DNA of 7,666 nucleotides from an uncultured Clostridia bacterium (GCA_934179885.1 CAKPQY010000028.1:1-7666), one strand, 5' to 3'; counted from the stretch's first letter, positions 1 to 5,669 are shown. The notes: generated from the letters alone by a model not told the origin. Numbers and translations are program-made.

Positions 1-83
1 ATGAAGTTGGTAATGTGCAAGGTGTAATGGATGGAGATTTAGATGGGTTTATGGAGGCTTATTTAAAAAGTAATATTAAATAA
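1..83 (+). CDS. C-terminal end of an unidentified upstream gene (partial)
   Basis: An open frame enters from the left edge (codons in phase from base 3) and ends at a TAA at 81-83, giving 26 residues that start EVGNVQGVMDGDLDGF and end in SNIK. The piece is acidic and soluble-looking, with no motif I recognise. A start inside the window (ATG at 27) is possible but has no ribosome binding site, so this is most likely the tail of a longer protein. No convincing U-tailed terminator follows before the aspartate kinase promoter. The product cannot be named from this fragment. Confidence 0.5.
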   Translation, partial: EVGNVQGVMDGDLDGFMEAYLKSNIK

Positions 84-118
84 AAAGAAAGATTAGGGAC
101 GGACCTCAAAATCCTATT

Positions 119-147
119 TTAGCAAATTTTATAATAAAGCATATAAT
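119..147 (+). promoter_or_regulatory. Predicted sigma-A promoter of the aspartate kinase gene
   Basis: A -35 box TTAGCA (119-124, 4 of 6 to TTGACA), a 17-base spacer and a perfect -10 box TATAAT (142-147) predict a transcription start near 153-155. The start would fall in the left arm of the palindrome at 144-189, leaving a short leader of about 55 bases. The leader is too short for a lysine riboswitch or T-box, so any control of this gene would have to act at the palindrome or on the enzyme. Confidence 0.6.
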
Positions 148-189
148 GTAGAGAGTACAGTCTAAATTTAGACTATGCTCTCTATATTA
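144..189 (+). repeat. Large palindrome/hairpin at the predicted start of aspartate kinase transcription
   Basis: The outer arms TAGAGAG (149-155) and CTCTCTA (178-184) extend outward by a few more pairs to 144/189. They enclose a perfect 16-base palindrome, AGTCTAAATTTAGACT (159-174), with one mismatch and one wobble pair between the two parts. The right arm is followed by TATTAGTTTTAAG, which is not a clean U-run, so a terminator for the upstream gene is possible but not the best reading. It lies between the -10 box and the ribosome binding site, so it could be an operator or a 5' stem-loop on the mRNA. Confidence 0.65.
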
Positions 190-208
190 GTTTTAAGAGG
201 TGGCCCAA

Positions 209-1186
209 ATGGACGCAATTGTTATGAAATTTGGAGGAAGTTCAGTTGCTGATAATGAAAGATTAAAATTAGTGGCAAATAAAATTATAGACCTTTATGA
301 TAAAGGCAATAACATAGTTGTAGTTCTTTCTGCACAAGGAAAAACCACAGATAAATTAATTGGGGAAGCATTAGAACTTTCGAGATATACCAAAGATAGA
401 GAAATGGATATGTTACTTAGTTCAGGTGAACAAATTTCAATTGCAAAATTAAGTATATTATTAAATGGAATGGGGTATAATGCTTTATCTTTAACAGGTT
501 GGCAAGCTGGAATACTTACTAATAATACAAATCAAAATGCAATGATACAAAATATAGATACAACTAGAATAAAAAAAGAATTAGAAGATAGAAAAATTGT
601 AATTATTGCAGGTTTTCAAGGATATAATGAAAATTTGGATATTACAACACTTGGGAGAGGAGGCTCAGATACATCAGCAATAGCAATAGCTGCAGCTTTA
701 GATGCAAAAGAGTGTTATATTTTTTCTGATGTTGATGGCATTTATACAGCAGACCCAAACAAAGTAGAAGATGCTAAAAAATTACCAGCTCTTTCATATA
801 ATGAGATGATGGAAATTTCAAGCGAGGGTGCTAAAGTTCTTCATAATAGATGTGCTGAAATAGGTGATAAGTTTAAAATCCCTATTATTACTAAATCTAC
901 TTTTAATAATAAGGCTGGTACTATTATTACTGACATTATTGAAGAAAATACTATAAAAAGTGTTGTTAAAAAAGATGTTTCTAGAGTTTCTATTGTTGGC
1001 AATGGTGTTATCAGAAATATAGATTTTATAAAAAATGTGCTTGATTTAATTGAAAAAGAAAAGTTAGAAATGTTAGAATTTAACGTTTCTGAGTCTAAGA
1101 TTTCAATTGATTTTAAAAATGTAGTTAGAGATGAAATCCTAAATAAATTACATTCTGACATAATAGAGAAAGGAACCAACAAATAG
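209..1186 (+). CDS. lysC: Aspartate kinase, short form with a single ACT-like domain
   Basis: This enzyme phosphorylates L-aspartate with ATP, the first step towards lysine, threonine, methionine and diaminopimelate, in the cytoplasm. The 325-aa product has the family signatures in order: KFGGSSV (residues 7-13), the GRGGSDTSA nucleotide/substrate loop (149-157) and SDVDGIYTADP (173-183). The start is ATG 209, because AGAGGTGG (196-203) is a well-placed ribosome binding site; the in-frame GTG at 200 lies inside that site. Usual aspartate kinases are about 400-460 aa with two ACT domains. After the kinase core (about 1-245) only about 70 residues remain (257-325), resembling the second ACT domain (RVSIVGNGV, then SESKISIDF) but lacking the usual Pro-Gly turn where effectors bind. 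Feedback control may therefore be altered or absent; this is inferred. It is transcribed alone, converging on the minus-strand nuclease gene. Confidence 0.93.
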   Translation: MDAIVMKFGGSSVADNERLKLVANKIIDLYDKGNNIVVVLSAQGKTTDKLIGEALELSRYTKDREMDMLLSSGEQISIAKLSILLNGMGYNALSLTGWQAGILTNNTNQNAMIQNIDTTRIKKELEDRKIVIIAGFQGYNENLDITTLGRGGSDTSAIAIAAALDAKECYIFSDVDGIYTADPNKVEDAKKLPALSYNEMMEISSEGAKVLHNRCAEIGDKFKIPIITKSTFNNKAGTIITDIIEENTIKSVVKKDVSRVSIVGNGVIRNIDFIKNVLDLIEKEKLEMLEFNVSESKISIDFKNVVRDEILNKLHSDIIEKGTNK

Positions 1187-1200
1187 TTGATTCCTTTTTT
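1169..1200 (+). terminator. Rho-independent terminator overlapping the aspartate kinase stop codon
   Basis: Arms AAAGGAA-C-CAAC (1169-1180) and GTTG-A-TTCCTTT (1186-1197), with one C/A mismatch, close on a 5-base loop and end in a T run to 1200. The TAG stop lies in the loop and right arm. The convergent minus-strand gene ends only 11 bases away. Read on the minus strand, the same hairpin is followed by TTTCTCTATTA, so it may serve both genes. Confidence 0.8.
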
Positions 1201-1210
1201 AGATAAGAAG

Positions 1211-2623
1211 TTACTTTTGGATTGCTTTATCGATTCCATAAGAAGTGATTCGATATACATATCCCATACCAAGAATGCCTGTCTTGGTAACACCAGTTTC
1301 TCGTTTAGCCCGTGACTCAAGGGAGTCTTTAATTTCTGGGGCACCATGATTAAACAGTATTGACCTTGGTGCAAACATATTTAAGAAAGCAATAAGCCAA
1401 TCAGCCGGATCATGAGCTGAGAATTGAAGTGTTTGTAATACCTGAGCTCTTTTCATAATCTCCTGATTCTTTATTACAACTGTTTGACCATACTCAGCTT
1501 CTATAATTCTTCGTCCAATTGTTTCTTCTGAAGTATATCCAGGAAAATAAATTAATGCATTAGACTTTGGCAAATAATGTGGAATATACTCTCTAGCCGG
1601 TCCATTACTTCCCATACCAGATGTTGTAATGATAATCTGTCCTCCTGTGTAATTCATTACCGAAGGTCTTGATTTTTCGTCTACAAACTGTAAATTGTAA
1701 GGGAAGAAGTTATCCATTCCTTCCTTAAATTTAATAATATTGCTATGGGAGATATATCTAAAGGTATAATCAATACCTGTTTTTCCATCTACTCTAACAG
1801 GGTAATCTTTCGGAATTTCTCCTTCATCCTGTAATTTACGGATAAAGTACATCAACTCCTGAAATCTACCTTGAGCAAATGCAGTATTAACAATTGTTCT
1901 ATTTTGAGAACAAGCGTCGATAATATCTTCTTCCCAAGTATGTTTGATGTCCCAAGAATTAGTAGTTCCATAGGTTGACTCACAGATAATTGTTAGATTA
2001 GGTAAAGCATATACCCAAAATGGTAATGGCTTAATATCCAAAAATACATTATCATGTTTGTAATCACCAGTATAAAGAAGATTAATTGGTTCTTGCCCAG
2101 GTTCATGAATTTGTACCAAAATAACTGAAGCACCAATCAAATGTCCATTGTTGAAGAAAGTTACAGTGATGAAATCATGAATTCGTACAGGTTGTTCAAA
2201 CCTAATAGGTTCTATCAAACTCAATGTTCTTTCAATATCAGTTTCCGAGTACAGAGGTGGTTTCTTTAAGAGCTTTGCATCTTTTTTCATGATGTTATAA
2301 CTATCACGAAAACCAATATCAATTACACATGCAGCCGCATCTGACATGTAGATTTTTTTGTTATATCCTTTTTTTACAAAGATAGGTAAAGCTCCATCAT
2401 GATCAAGATGTGAGTGAGTTAACAAAACAGCAGATATCTTTTCAGGATTAACACTATCGTTGTAATCAAGACCACGGTTATGTCCTTCTCCTTGATACAT
2501 ACCATAATCTACTAAGAACCGATAAGTTCCTCCATAGGCAAAATGCACCGTATTTCTAATACATGAGCCAGTTACACCTTCATGATATCCACGTATATCA
2601 ACATAAGGTATTCTTTTTGACAT
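1211..2623 (-). CDS. Beta-CASP family metallo-beta-lactamase (CPSF/YSH1-like RNA nuclease)
   Basis: The 470-aa protein has the full metal-binding set of the MBL fold: D39, the HSHLDH signature (H70, H72, D74, H75), H161 (NNGHLIGA) and D187 (LYTGDYK). The beta-CASP additions are ESTYG (E215), TSGMGSNGPA (335-343), the FPGYTSEETIGRR motif (360-372), FSAH (H404) and FNHGAPE (H426). In known members these residues bind two zinc ions and cut RNA, by endo- or 5' exonuclease action. The length fits short CPSF-like bacterial/archaeal members. It is shorter than RNase J, and I see neither the RNase J C-terminal domain nor a KH domain. The start ATG follows AGAAAGGAG (2641-2633 on the minus strand) at 9 bases. 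The gene has its own promoter, and its GC content is visibly higher than that of the outer genes. Substrate unknown; the family call is firm, the nuclease activity inferred. Confidence 0.9.
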   Translation of the reverse strand: MSKRIPYVDIRGYHEGVTGSCIRNTVHFAYGGTYRFLVDYGMYQGEGHNRGLDYNDSVNPEKISAVLLTHSHLDHDGALPIFVKKGYNKKIYMSDAAACVIDIGFRDSYNIMKKDAKLLKKPPLYSETDIERTLSLIEPIRFEQPVRIHDFITVTFFNNGHLIGASVILVQIHEPGQEPINLLYTGDYKHDNVFLDIKPLPFWVYALPNLTIICESTYGTTNSWDIKHTWEEDIIDACSQNRTIVNTAFAQGRFQELMYFIRKLQDEGEIPKDYPVRVDGKTGIDYTFRYISHSNIIKFKEGMDNFFPYNLQFVDEKSRPSVMNYTGGQIIITTSGMGSNGPAREYIPHYLPKSNALIYFPGYTSEETIGRRIIEAEYGQTVVIKNQEIMKRAQVLQTLQFSAHDPADWLIAFLNMFAPRSILFNHGAPEIKDSLESRAKRETGVTKTGILGMGYVYRITSYGIDKAIQK

Positions 2624-2663
2624 AGTTATAAACTCCTTTCTAATGTATAAAACTTTGATGTTG

Positions 2664-2683
2664 TGCTATTTTACAAAATAGCA
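2664..2683. repeat. 20-bp dyad (possible operator or leader hairpin) ahead of the beta-CASP gene
   Basis: Perfect 9-base arms TGCTATTTT (2664-2672) and AAAATAGCA (2675-2683) flank a 2-base centre. The dyad lies about 15-35 bases downstream of the predicted minus-strand transcription start and about 40 bases before the start codon. The 2-base centre is too tight for a good RNA loop unless the inner A/T pairs open, and no U-run follows, so a repressor-type DNA site is at least as likely as a hairpin. Confidence 0.5.
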
Positions 2684-2704
2684 AATTAATAAGTTACAGT
2701 CTAA

Positions 2705-2733
2705 ATTTTACCATCTTTTTGGCTTTATGTCAA
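2705..2733 (-). promoter_or_regulatory. Predicted sigma-A promoter of the beta-CASP gene
   Basis: Read on the minus strand, a perfect -35 box TTGACA (2733-2728) is followed by exactly 17 bases and a -10 box TAAAAT (2710-2705). The predicted start is near 2698, giving a leader of about 75 bases that contains the 20-bp dyad. The hexamers and spacing are the same as in the promoter of the Clp_N/protease unit at 3206-3234. Confidence 0.75.
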
Positions 2734-2770
2734 TTGATATACATAATATTTGGCTTTTTCCTAAAAAATA

Positions 2771-2799
2771 TTTACAATTTTAATTTAATATGTTAATAT
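2771..2799 (+). promoter_or_regulatory. Predicted promoter of the 108-aa hypothetical gene
   Basis: A -35 box TTTACA (2771-2776), a 17-base spacer and an extended -10 element TG-T-TAATAT (2791-2799) predict a start near 2806. It fires away from the beta-CASP promoter; the two -35 boxes are 37 bases apart. Confidence 0.65.
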
Positions 2800-2845
2800 A
2801 AAGGTATCATAGGAATTCATATAAAAACAGAAAGGAGATTTGCCT

Positions 2846-3172
2846 ATGCTAAACCGGAAAAGAAATGAGAACATTGAGGATATAGAAAATGAAGTAAATC
2901 AATGGAAGGCTGAAAACAAAAGCAAGGTAGAAATTATCCTATTCCCTGGTGAAGAAGACTATTTAACAACAAAACTTGGCTGCATAGCTGTGCCATTACT
3001 TTTTGAAATTAAGGATAGTCATTTTGAAAATATGAAAAATTGTCCTAATTTTATAAAAGGAAAGCATAGAAAAAAAGCCAAAAAGCTCTTAAAACTTAAA
3101 AAGAAGGAAAGAGATTTGTTAGATAGCTTAGGAATTGAATATAATCCATTAGGGTATATTGTGTATCTGTGA
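2846..3172 (+). CDS. Small basic hypothetical protein
   Basis: I do not recognise this 108-aa protein. The start is ATG 2846, because AAAGGAG (2831-2837) sits 8 bases upstream; an in-frame TTG at 2840 is too close to that site. The first 30 residues are highly charged and probably helical (ENIEDIENEVNQWKAE). A more hydrophobic middle follows (VEIILFPGEEDYL, then GCIAVPLLFEI, residues 28-55), then a strongly basic stretch (KGKHRKKAKKLLKLKKKE, 71-88) that could bind nucleic acid, and a C-terminal GIEYNPLGYIVYL. There is no signal peptide or clear membrane helix. It has its own promoter and terminator, so it is a single-gene unit between the beta-CASP nuclease and the Clp_N/protease genes. A small cytosolic accessory or nucleic-acid-binding protein is a guess. 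Confidence 0.7.
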   Translation: MLNRKRNENIEDIENEVNQWKAENKSKVEIILFPGEEDYLTTKLGCIAVPLLFEIKDSHFENMKNCPNFIKGKHRKKAKKLLKLKKKERDLLDSLGIEYNPLGYIVYL

Positions 3173-3175
3173 AAG

Positions 3176-3202
3176 AAGGAGCAAGGTTATCTTGCTCTTT
3201 TT
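3176..3202 (+). terminator. Rho-independent terminator of the 108-aa gene
   Basis: A perfect 7-base stem, GAGCAAG (3179-3185) with CTTGCTC (3191-3197), encloses a 5-base loop and is followed by TTTTT (3198-3202); A/T and G/T pairs lengthen it outward to 3176. It begins a few bases after the TGA stop and directly precedes the next promoter. Confidence 0.88.
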
Positions 3203-3205
3203 CTA

Positions 3206-3234
3206 TTGACAATGTTGATAGAAAGCTGTAAAAT
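3206..3234 (+). promoter_or_regulatory. Predicted sigma-A promoter of the Clp_N/M41 protease unit
   Basis: A perfect -35 box TTGACA (3206-3211), a 17-base spacer and a -10 box TAAAAT (3229-3234) predict a start near 3241. It begins 3 bases after the preceding terminator, so both 3279-3497 and 3504-5216 should be read as one mRNA. No other promoter is apparent before 3504. Confidence 0.75.
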
Positions 3235-3278
3235 AATTATGTTACTTATTTGTAATATCATTAAAAGGAGGATTAAAT

Positions 3279-3497
3279 ATGAATAATCTAAACACGCAAA
3301 TTAATTATGACACATTGATGTTATTGCAAATCTCTAATGAGATTTGTGAACGGCAAGGAATTGACTATATTTCCGAATTAGCAGTATTAGGGACACTGGC
3401 TATAATGGAAGATAGTCCGTTTCACAGATATCTTTTAAAGGAGGGGTTGACTGACGACAAAATTGCAGAAAATGTCAAGGAACTTTTGGAAAAATAA
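3279..3497 (+). CDS. Clp_N half-domain protein (first Clp repeat), in frame with the protease downstream
   Basis: This 72-aa protein begins at an ATG with a strong ribosome binding site (AAAGGAGG, 3264-3271; 7-base spacing). Residues 8-72 read like a single Clp N-terminal repeat of ClpA/ClpC: a first helix (YDTLMLLQISNEICERQG), a helix at the position of the ClpA EHLLLALL segment (SELAVLGTLAIMEDS), then RYLLKEGLTDDKIAENVKELL, matching the usual 'vL..lGvd...v...v..l' end. ClpA/C proteins carry two such repeats in one N domain, which binds substrates or adaptors. The second repeat is at the start of the next protein. The TAA stop (3495-3497) is in the same frame as that protein, with only CCA GAG before its GTG. 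It is therefore either a separately made half-domain or the N-terminal piece of one split gene. The Clp_N assignment is by eye. Confidence 0.75.
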   Translation: MNNLNTQINYDTLMLLQISNEICERQGIDYISELAVLGTLAIMEDSPFHRYLLKEGLTDDKIAENVKELLEK

Positions 3498-3506
3498 CCA
3501 GAGGTG
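3495..3506 (+). other. In-frame stop / restart junction inside the Clp_N domain
   Basis: The sequence AAA-TAA-CCA-GAG-GTG-TTG keeps one reading frame across the stop. The next possible starts are the tandem GTG (3504) and TTG (3507). The only nearby ribosome-binding-like sequence, AGAGGTG (3500-3506), overlaps those codons and cannot serve them at normal spacing. Restart would therefore depend on a ribosome that has just ended on TAA, or the stop would have to be read through. Confidence 0.7.
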
Positions 3507-5216
3507 TTGTATAACGAAAAAACAGAGTTAAAAATCTTGAGATTATCGTATCCATCTAAATCAATATCGGAACAAGAATTTTTTGTATCTGAGACTTTGC
3601 TTAAAATTATTATAAAGGCTGGCCAAATAGGAAAAAACAGTTATAATAGTAATCTTGTAACAAATGAGTTTATGCAAGCAGCATTTTCTGAAGTAATGCC
3701 GGATATCTATGTAGATTTTATCCGGTTATGCTTAGGAGAAAAAGCACTTATGCCAGTTAATAGTAGTCCTAGATTGCTTTCACATTCTACTTTTTTTTCA
3801 ATTCCAAATAATTTAGCTGGTTTCTTAACAGTTATGAATGATAAGTATTCTCCAGATGAGAAAGATTGTCCTATACTGGGAAGAGAAGAAGAAACAGAAG
3901 TTCTTATTAAAATATTAGCAAAAGTAACTAAGAGAAATGCTATTTTAGTAGGACCTCCGGGCGTTGGAAAAACAGCTTTGGTAGAAAAGTTTACTTGGCA
4001 AATTGTTACTGGAAAATGTCACGAAAAATTCAAAGACTCAAAGATTATTGCTCTTGATGTTAATTCTATTGTAGCCGGAACCAAATATAGAGGAGCTGCC
4101 GAAGAAAGATTTAAGGGATTAATCAATTTTCTAGAAGACAATCCTAATTGTATATTATTTATTGATGAAATTCATACTATACTAGGTGCAGGTGCTTGTA
4201 GAGATGGTGATTTAGATTTAGCGAATGCATTAAAACCTATTCTTGCAAGAGGTAATACGCAGGTAATTGGAGCGACAACGTCAGAAGAGTATGACAAATA
4301 CTTTTCTAAGGATGGAGCATTAAAAAGGCGATTTGAAAAAATTAATGTGAGAGAACCTCATACAGATGAACTATATGATATGATAAAAAATCAAATAGCG
4401 CGTTTGGAGGAAATCCATCATACAAGTATTTCAAGGGAATTGGTTGATTTTGCTATTTTGAACGCGTCATGTTTCAATTACGAAACTAAGAATCCTGATA
4501 GAACATTGGATCTATTAGATCTTTCTATGGCTGGAGCAGAGCTAAGAGGAAAGATAGCTGTTGATAAATCTGACATATTAGAAAACTTTACTATTAGAAA
4601 AAAACAGTTTGATATTATGCCAGATAATAGAAAAAGAGCTACAGCTTTTCATGAAGCCGGACATTATATTGTTCAGAGATTTTCTTCAGAATTACAGCAT
4701 TATAATACATTGGCTATTTCTATTATACCAGCAGAGGATTATTTAGGAGTAAATGTCTATGAAGAGGATGAATACGCAACTCCTTCCACGGATAGAGAAT
4801 TTTATATTCAGCTAATTGGCAGATTATTAGGTGGTAGAAGGGCAGAAAAAATGTATACAGGAAAACTTTCTTCTGGTGCTTCATCTGATTTAACAAAAGC
4901 AACCAGAATCGCAAAAGATATGGTTACGCGTTACGGATTGGATGAAGATTTTACTGAAGATAGAGTTTATCTCAGAGAAAGTAAAAATCCTATGTACACT
5001 GACAATATCATTGAAAAAATCAATGTCGAAATTGATAAAATTCTTAAAGAAGCTCAAGAATATGCAAATGAACTTTTATCAGAACATAAAAATGAGCTTG
5101 AAGTATTAGTTGAAGAACTTATGGCAAAAGGAATATTATCAAAATTAGAACTTGATGCTATCTTTGAAAAACCAGAAATATCTATGATTATTCATGAAGA
5201 TTTGATAAAAGAATAG
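3504..5216 (+). CDS. Hybrid ATP-dependent protease: Clp-type AAA+ module fused to an FtsH-type M41 zinc peptidase
   Basis: The 570-aa protein appears to join three parts. Residues 28-80 resemble a second Clp_N repeat (SETLLKIIIKAGQIGKNSYN, then NEFMQAAFSEV). Residues 123-345 form an AAA+ module of the ClpA/B/C first-ring type: Walker A GPPGVGKT (150-157), the Clp pore loop AGTKYRG (191-197), Walker B ILFIDEIH (217-224), sensor 1 GATTS (256-260), the arginine-finger region KRRFEK (274-279) and the lid PDRTLDLLD (331-339). Residues 376-545 are an M41 peptidase: HEAGH (383-387, zinc ligands H383 and H387, catalytic E384), LLGGRRAE (441-448) and SSGASSDL with the likely third ligand D462. FtsH membrane helices, the ClpB/C middle domain and a second AAA+ ring are all missing. 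It should form a soluble ring that unfolds and degrades proteins by itself; this is inferred from the domains. The start is uncertain (GTG 3504 or TTG 3507). Confidence 0.87.
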   Translation: MLYNEKTELKILRLSYPSKSISEQEFFVSETLLKIIIKAGQIGKNSYNSNLVTNEFMQAAFSEVMPDIYVDFIRLCLGEKALMPVNSSPRLLSHSTFFSIPNNLAGFLTVMNDKYSPDEKDCPILGREEETEVLIKILAKVTKRNAILVGPPGVGKTALVEKFTWQIVTGKCHEKFKDSKIIALDVNSIVAGTKYRGAAEERFKGLINFLEDNPNCILFIDEIHTILGAGACRDGDLDLANALKPILARGNTQVIGATTSEEYDKYFSKDGALKRRFEKINVREPHTDELYDMIKNQIARLEEIHHTSISRELVDFAILNASCFNYETKNPDRTLDLLDLSMAGAELRGKIAVDKSDILENFTIRKKQFDIMPDNRKRATAFHEAGHYIVQRFSSELQHYNTLAISIIPAEDYLGVNVYEEDEYATPSTDREFYIQLIGRLLGGRRAEKMYTGKLSSGASSDLTKATRIAKDMVTRYGLDEDFTEDRVYLRESKNPMYTDNIIEKINVEIDKILKEAQEYANELLSEHKNELEVLVEELMAKGILSKLELDAIFEKPEISMIIHEDLIKE

Positions 5217-5237
5217 CATGTCAAATCTTATATCCAA

Positions 5238-5270
5238 AAGAAGTGTTACGCTTGTAACACTTCTTCTATA
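5238..5270 (+). terminator. Terminator after the M41 protease gene
   Basis: A perfect 12-base stem (AAGAAGTGTTAC, 5238-5249, with GTAACACTTCTT, 5254-5265) closes on a GCTT tetraloop and is followed by a mixed CTATATTAT tail. It lies 22 bases after the TAG stop. The U-tract is weak but the stem is strong; it marks the right end of the accessory block. Confidence 0.75.
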
Positions 5271-5354
5271 TTATGCCACTTTTTTGTTCTAAAAAAGACA
5301 ACCTGTGAATATATATAAATACCAGGGAAATTCAAAGAAAGGAAGTATGTTATT

Positions 5355-5651
5355 ATGACTGTTGATGAAAGAAAAAGTATAAACACAGGAGTAATCCAAA
5401 ATTTAATACTAGAAAATAGGGGAAAGTTAAGCATTTCAGGAGTAAATGATGTCTTAAGCTTTGATGACCAAGTAGTAATGGTAGAAACAGAATTAGGGCT
5501 ACTTACAGTTAAAGGCGAAAATATAAGAATAAACAAATTAAGTATAGACACATCAGAAGTAATTATAGAAGGAGACATATCATATTTAGCATATAGTGAT
5601 AAAGAATTAGAAAAAAATAAAGGAAATTTAATTAGCAAAATTTTTAAATAA
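5355..5651 (+). CDS. yabP: YabP family sporulation protein
   Basis: The 98-aa product matches YabP over its whole length: the ENRGKLSISGVNDVLSFDDQ segment (20-39), ELGLLTVKGENIRINKLSID (46-65) and EGDISYLAYS (72-81). YabP is a small, mostly beta-stranded protein made in the mother cell during sporulation and, with YabQ, needed for cortex/coat assembly in Bacillus. ATG 5355 is preceded by AAAGGAAG (5338-5345). The gap back to the terminator at 5270 is about 85 bases and should hold its promoter. The known Bacillus gene is under sigma-E control, but I could not place clear sigma-E or sigma-A boxes there. yabQ follows after 18 bases, in the usual order. Confidence 0.93.
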   Translation: MTVDERKSINTGVIQNLILENRGKLSISGVNDVLSFDDQVVMVETELGLLTVKGENIRINKLSIDTSEVIIEGDISYLAYSDKELEKNKGNLISKIFK

Positions 5652-5669
5652 ATAAAGGATTGATGTAAT

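Noticed and set aside
84..208. Lysine riboswitch or T-box ahead of aspartate kinase
   Set aside because: The space is only about 125 bases, with a predicted leader near 55 bases; no conserved riboswitch core or T-box sequence is visible.
841..1374. Minus-strand open frame of 177 codons
   Set aside because: It lies opposite the aspartate kinase and overlaps the nuclease gene, has no family signature and looks like a mirror of conserved coding sequence.
3437..3449. Strong ribosome-binding-like AAAGGAGGGG followed by TTG inside the Clp_N half gene
   Set aside because: The spacing to TTG is almost nil, and the bases are explained by the codons for Lys-Glu-Gly-Leu; no ATG start follows at a usable distance.
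4723..4914. Minus-strand open frame of 63 codons inside the protease gene
   Set aside because: It is antisense to the conserved M41 domain, with no plausible ribosome binding site or motif.
5284..5320. Possible promoter ahead of yabP (TATAAA at 5314-5319)
   Set aside because: No acceptable -35 box lies 16-18 bases upstream, and I could not fit the sigma-E consensus either, so it is not listed as a feature.
1187..5354. Integration site or flanking direct repeats around the accessory block
   Set aside because: Comparison of the two ends (about 1187-1215 and 5217-5354) showed no shared repeat, and there is no tRNA gene or recombinase in the window.
5246..5638. Minus-strand open frame of 130 codons opposite yabP
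   Set aside because: yabP on the plus strand is clearly recognisable; this frame is low-complexity Ser/Leu/Phe typical of antisense AT-rich DNA.
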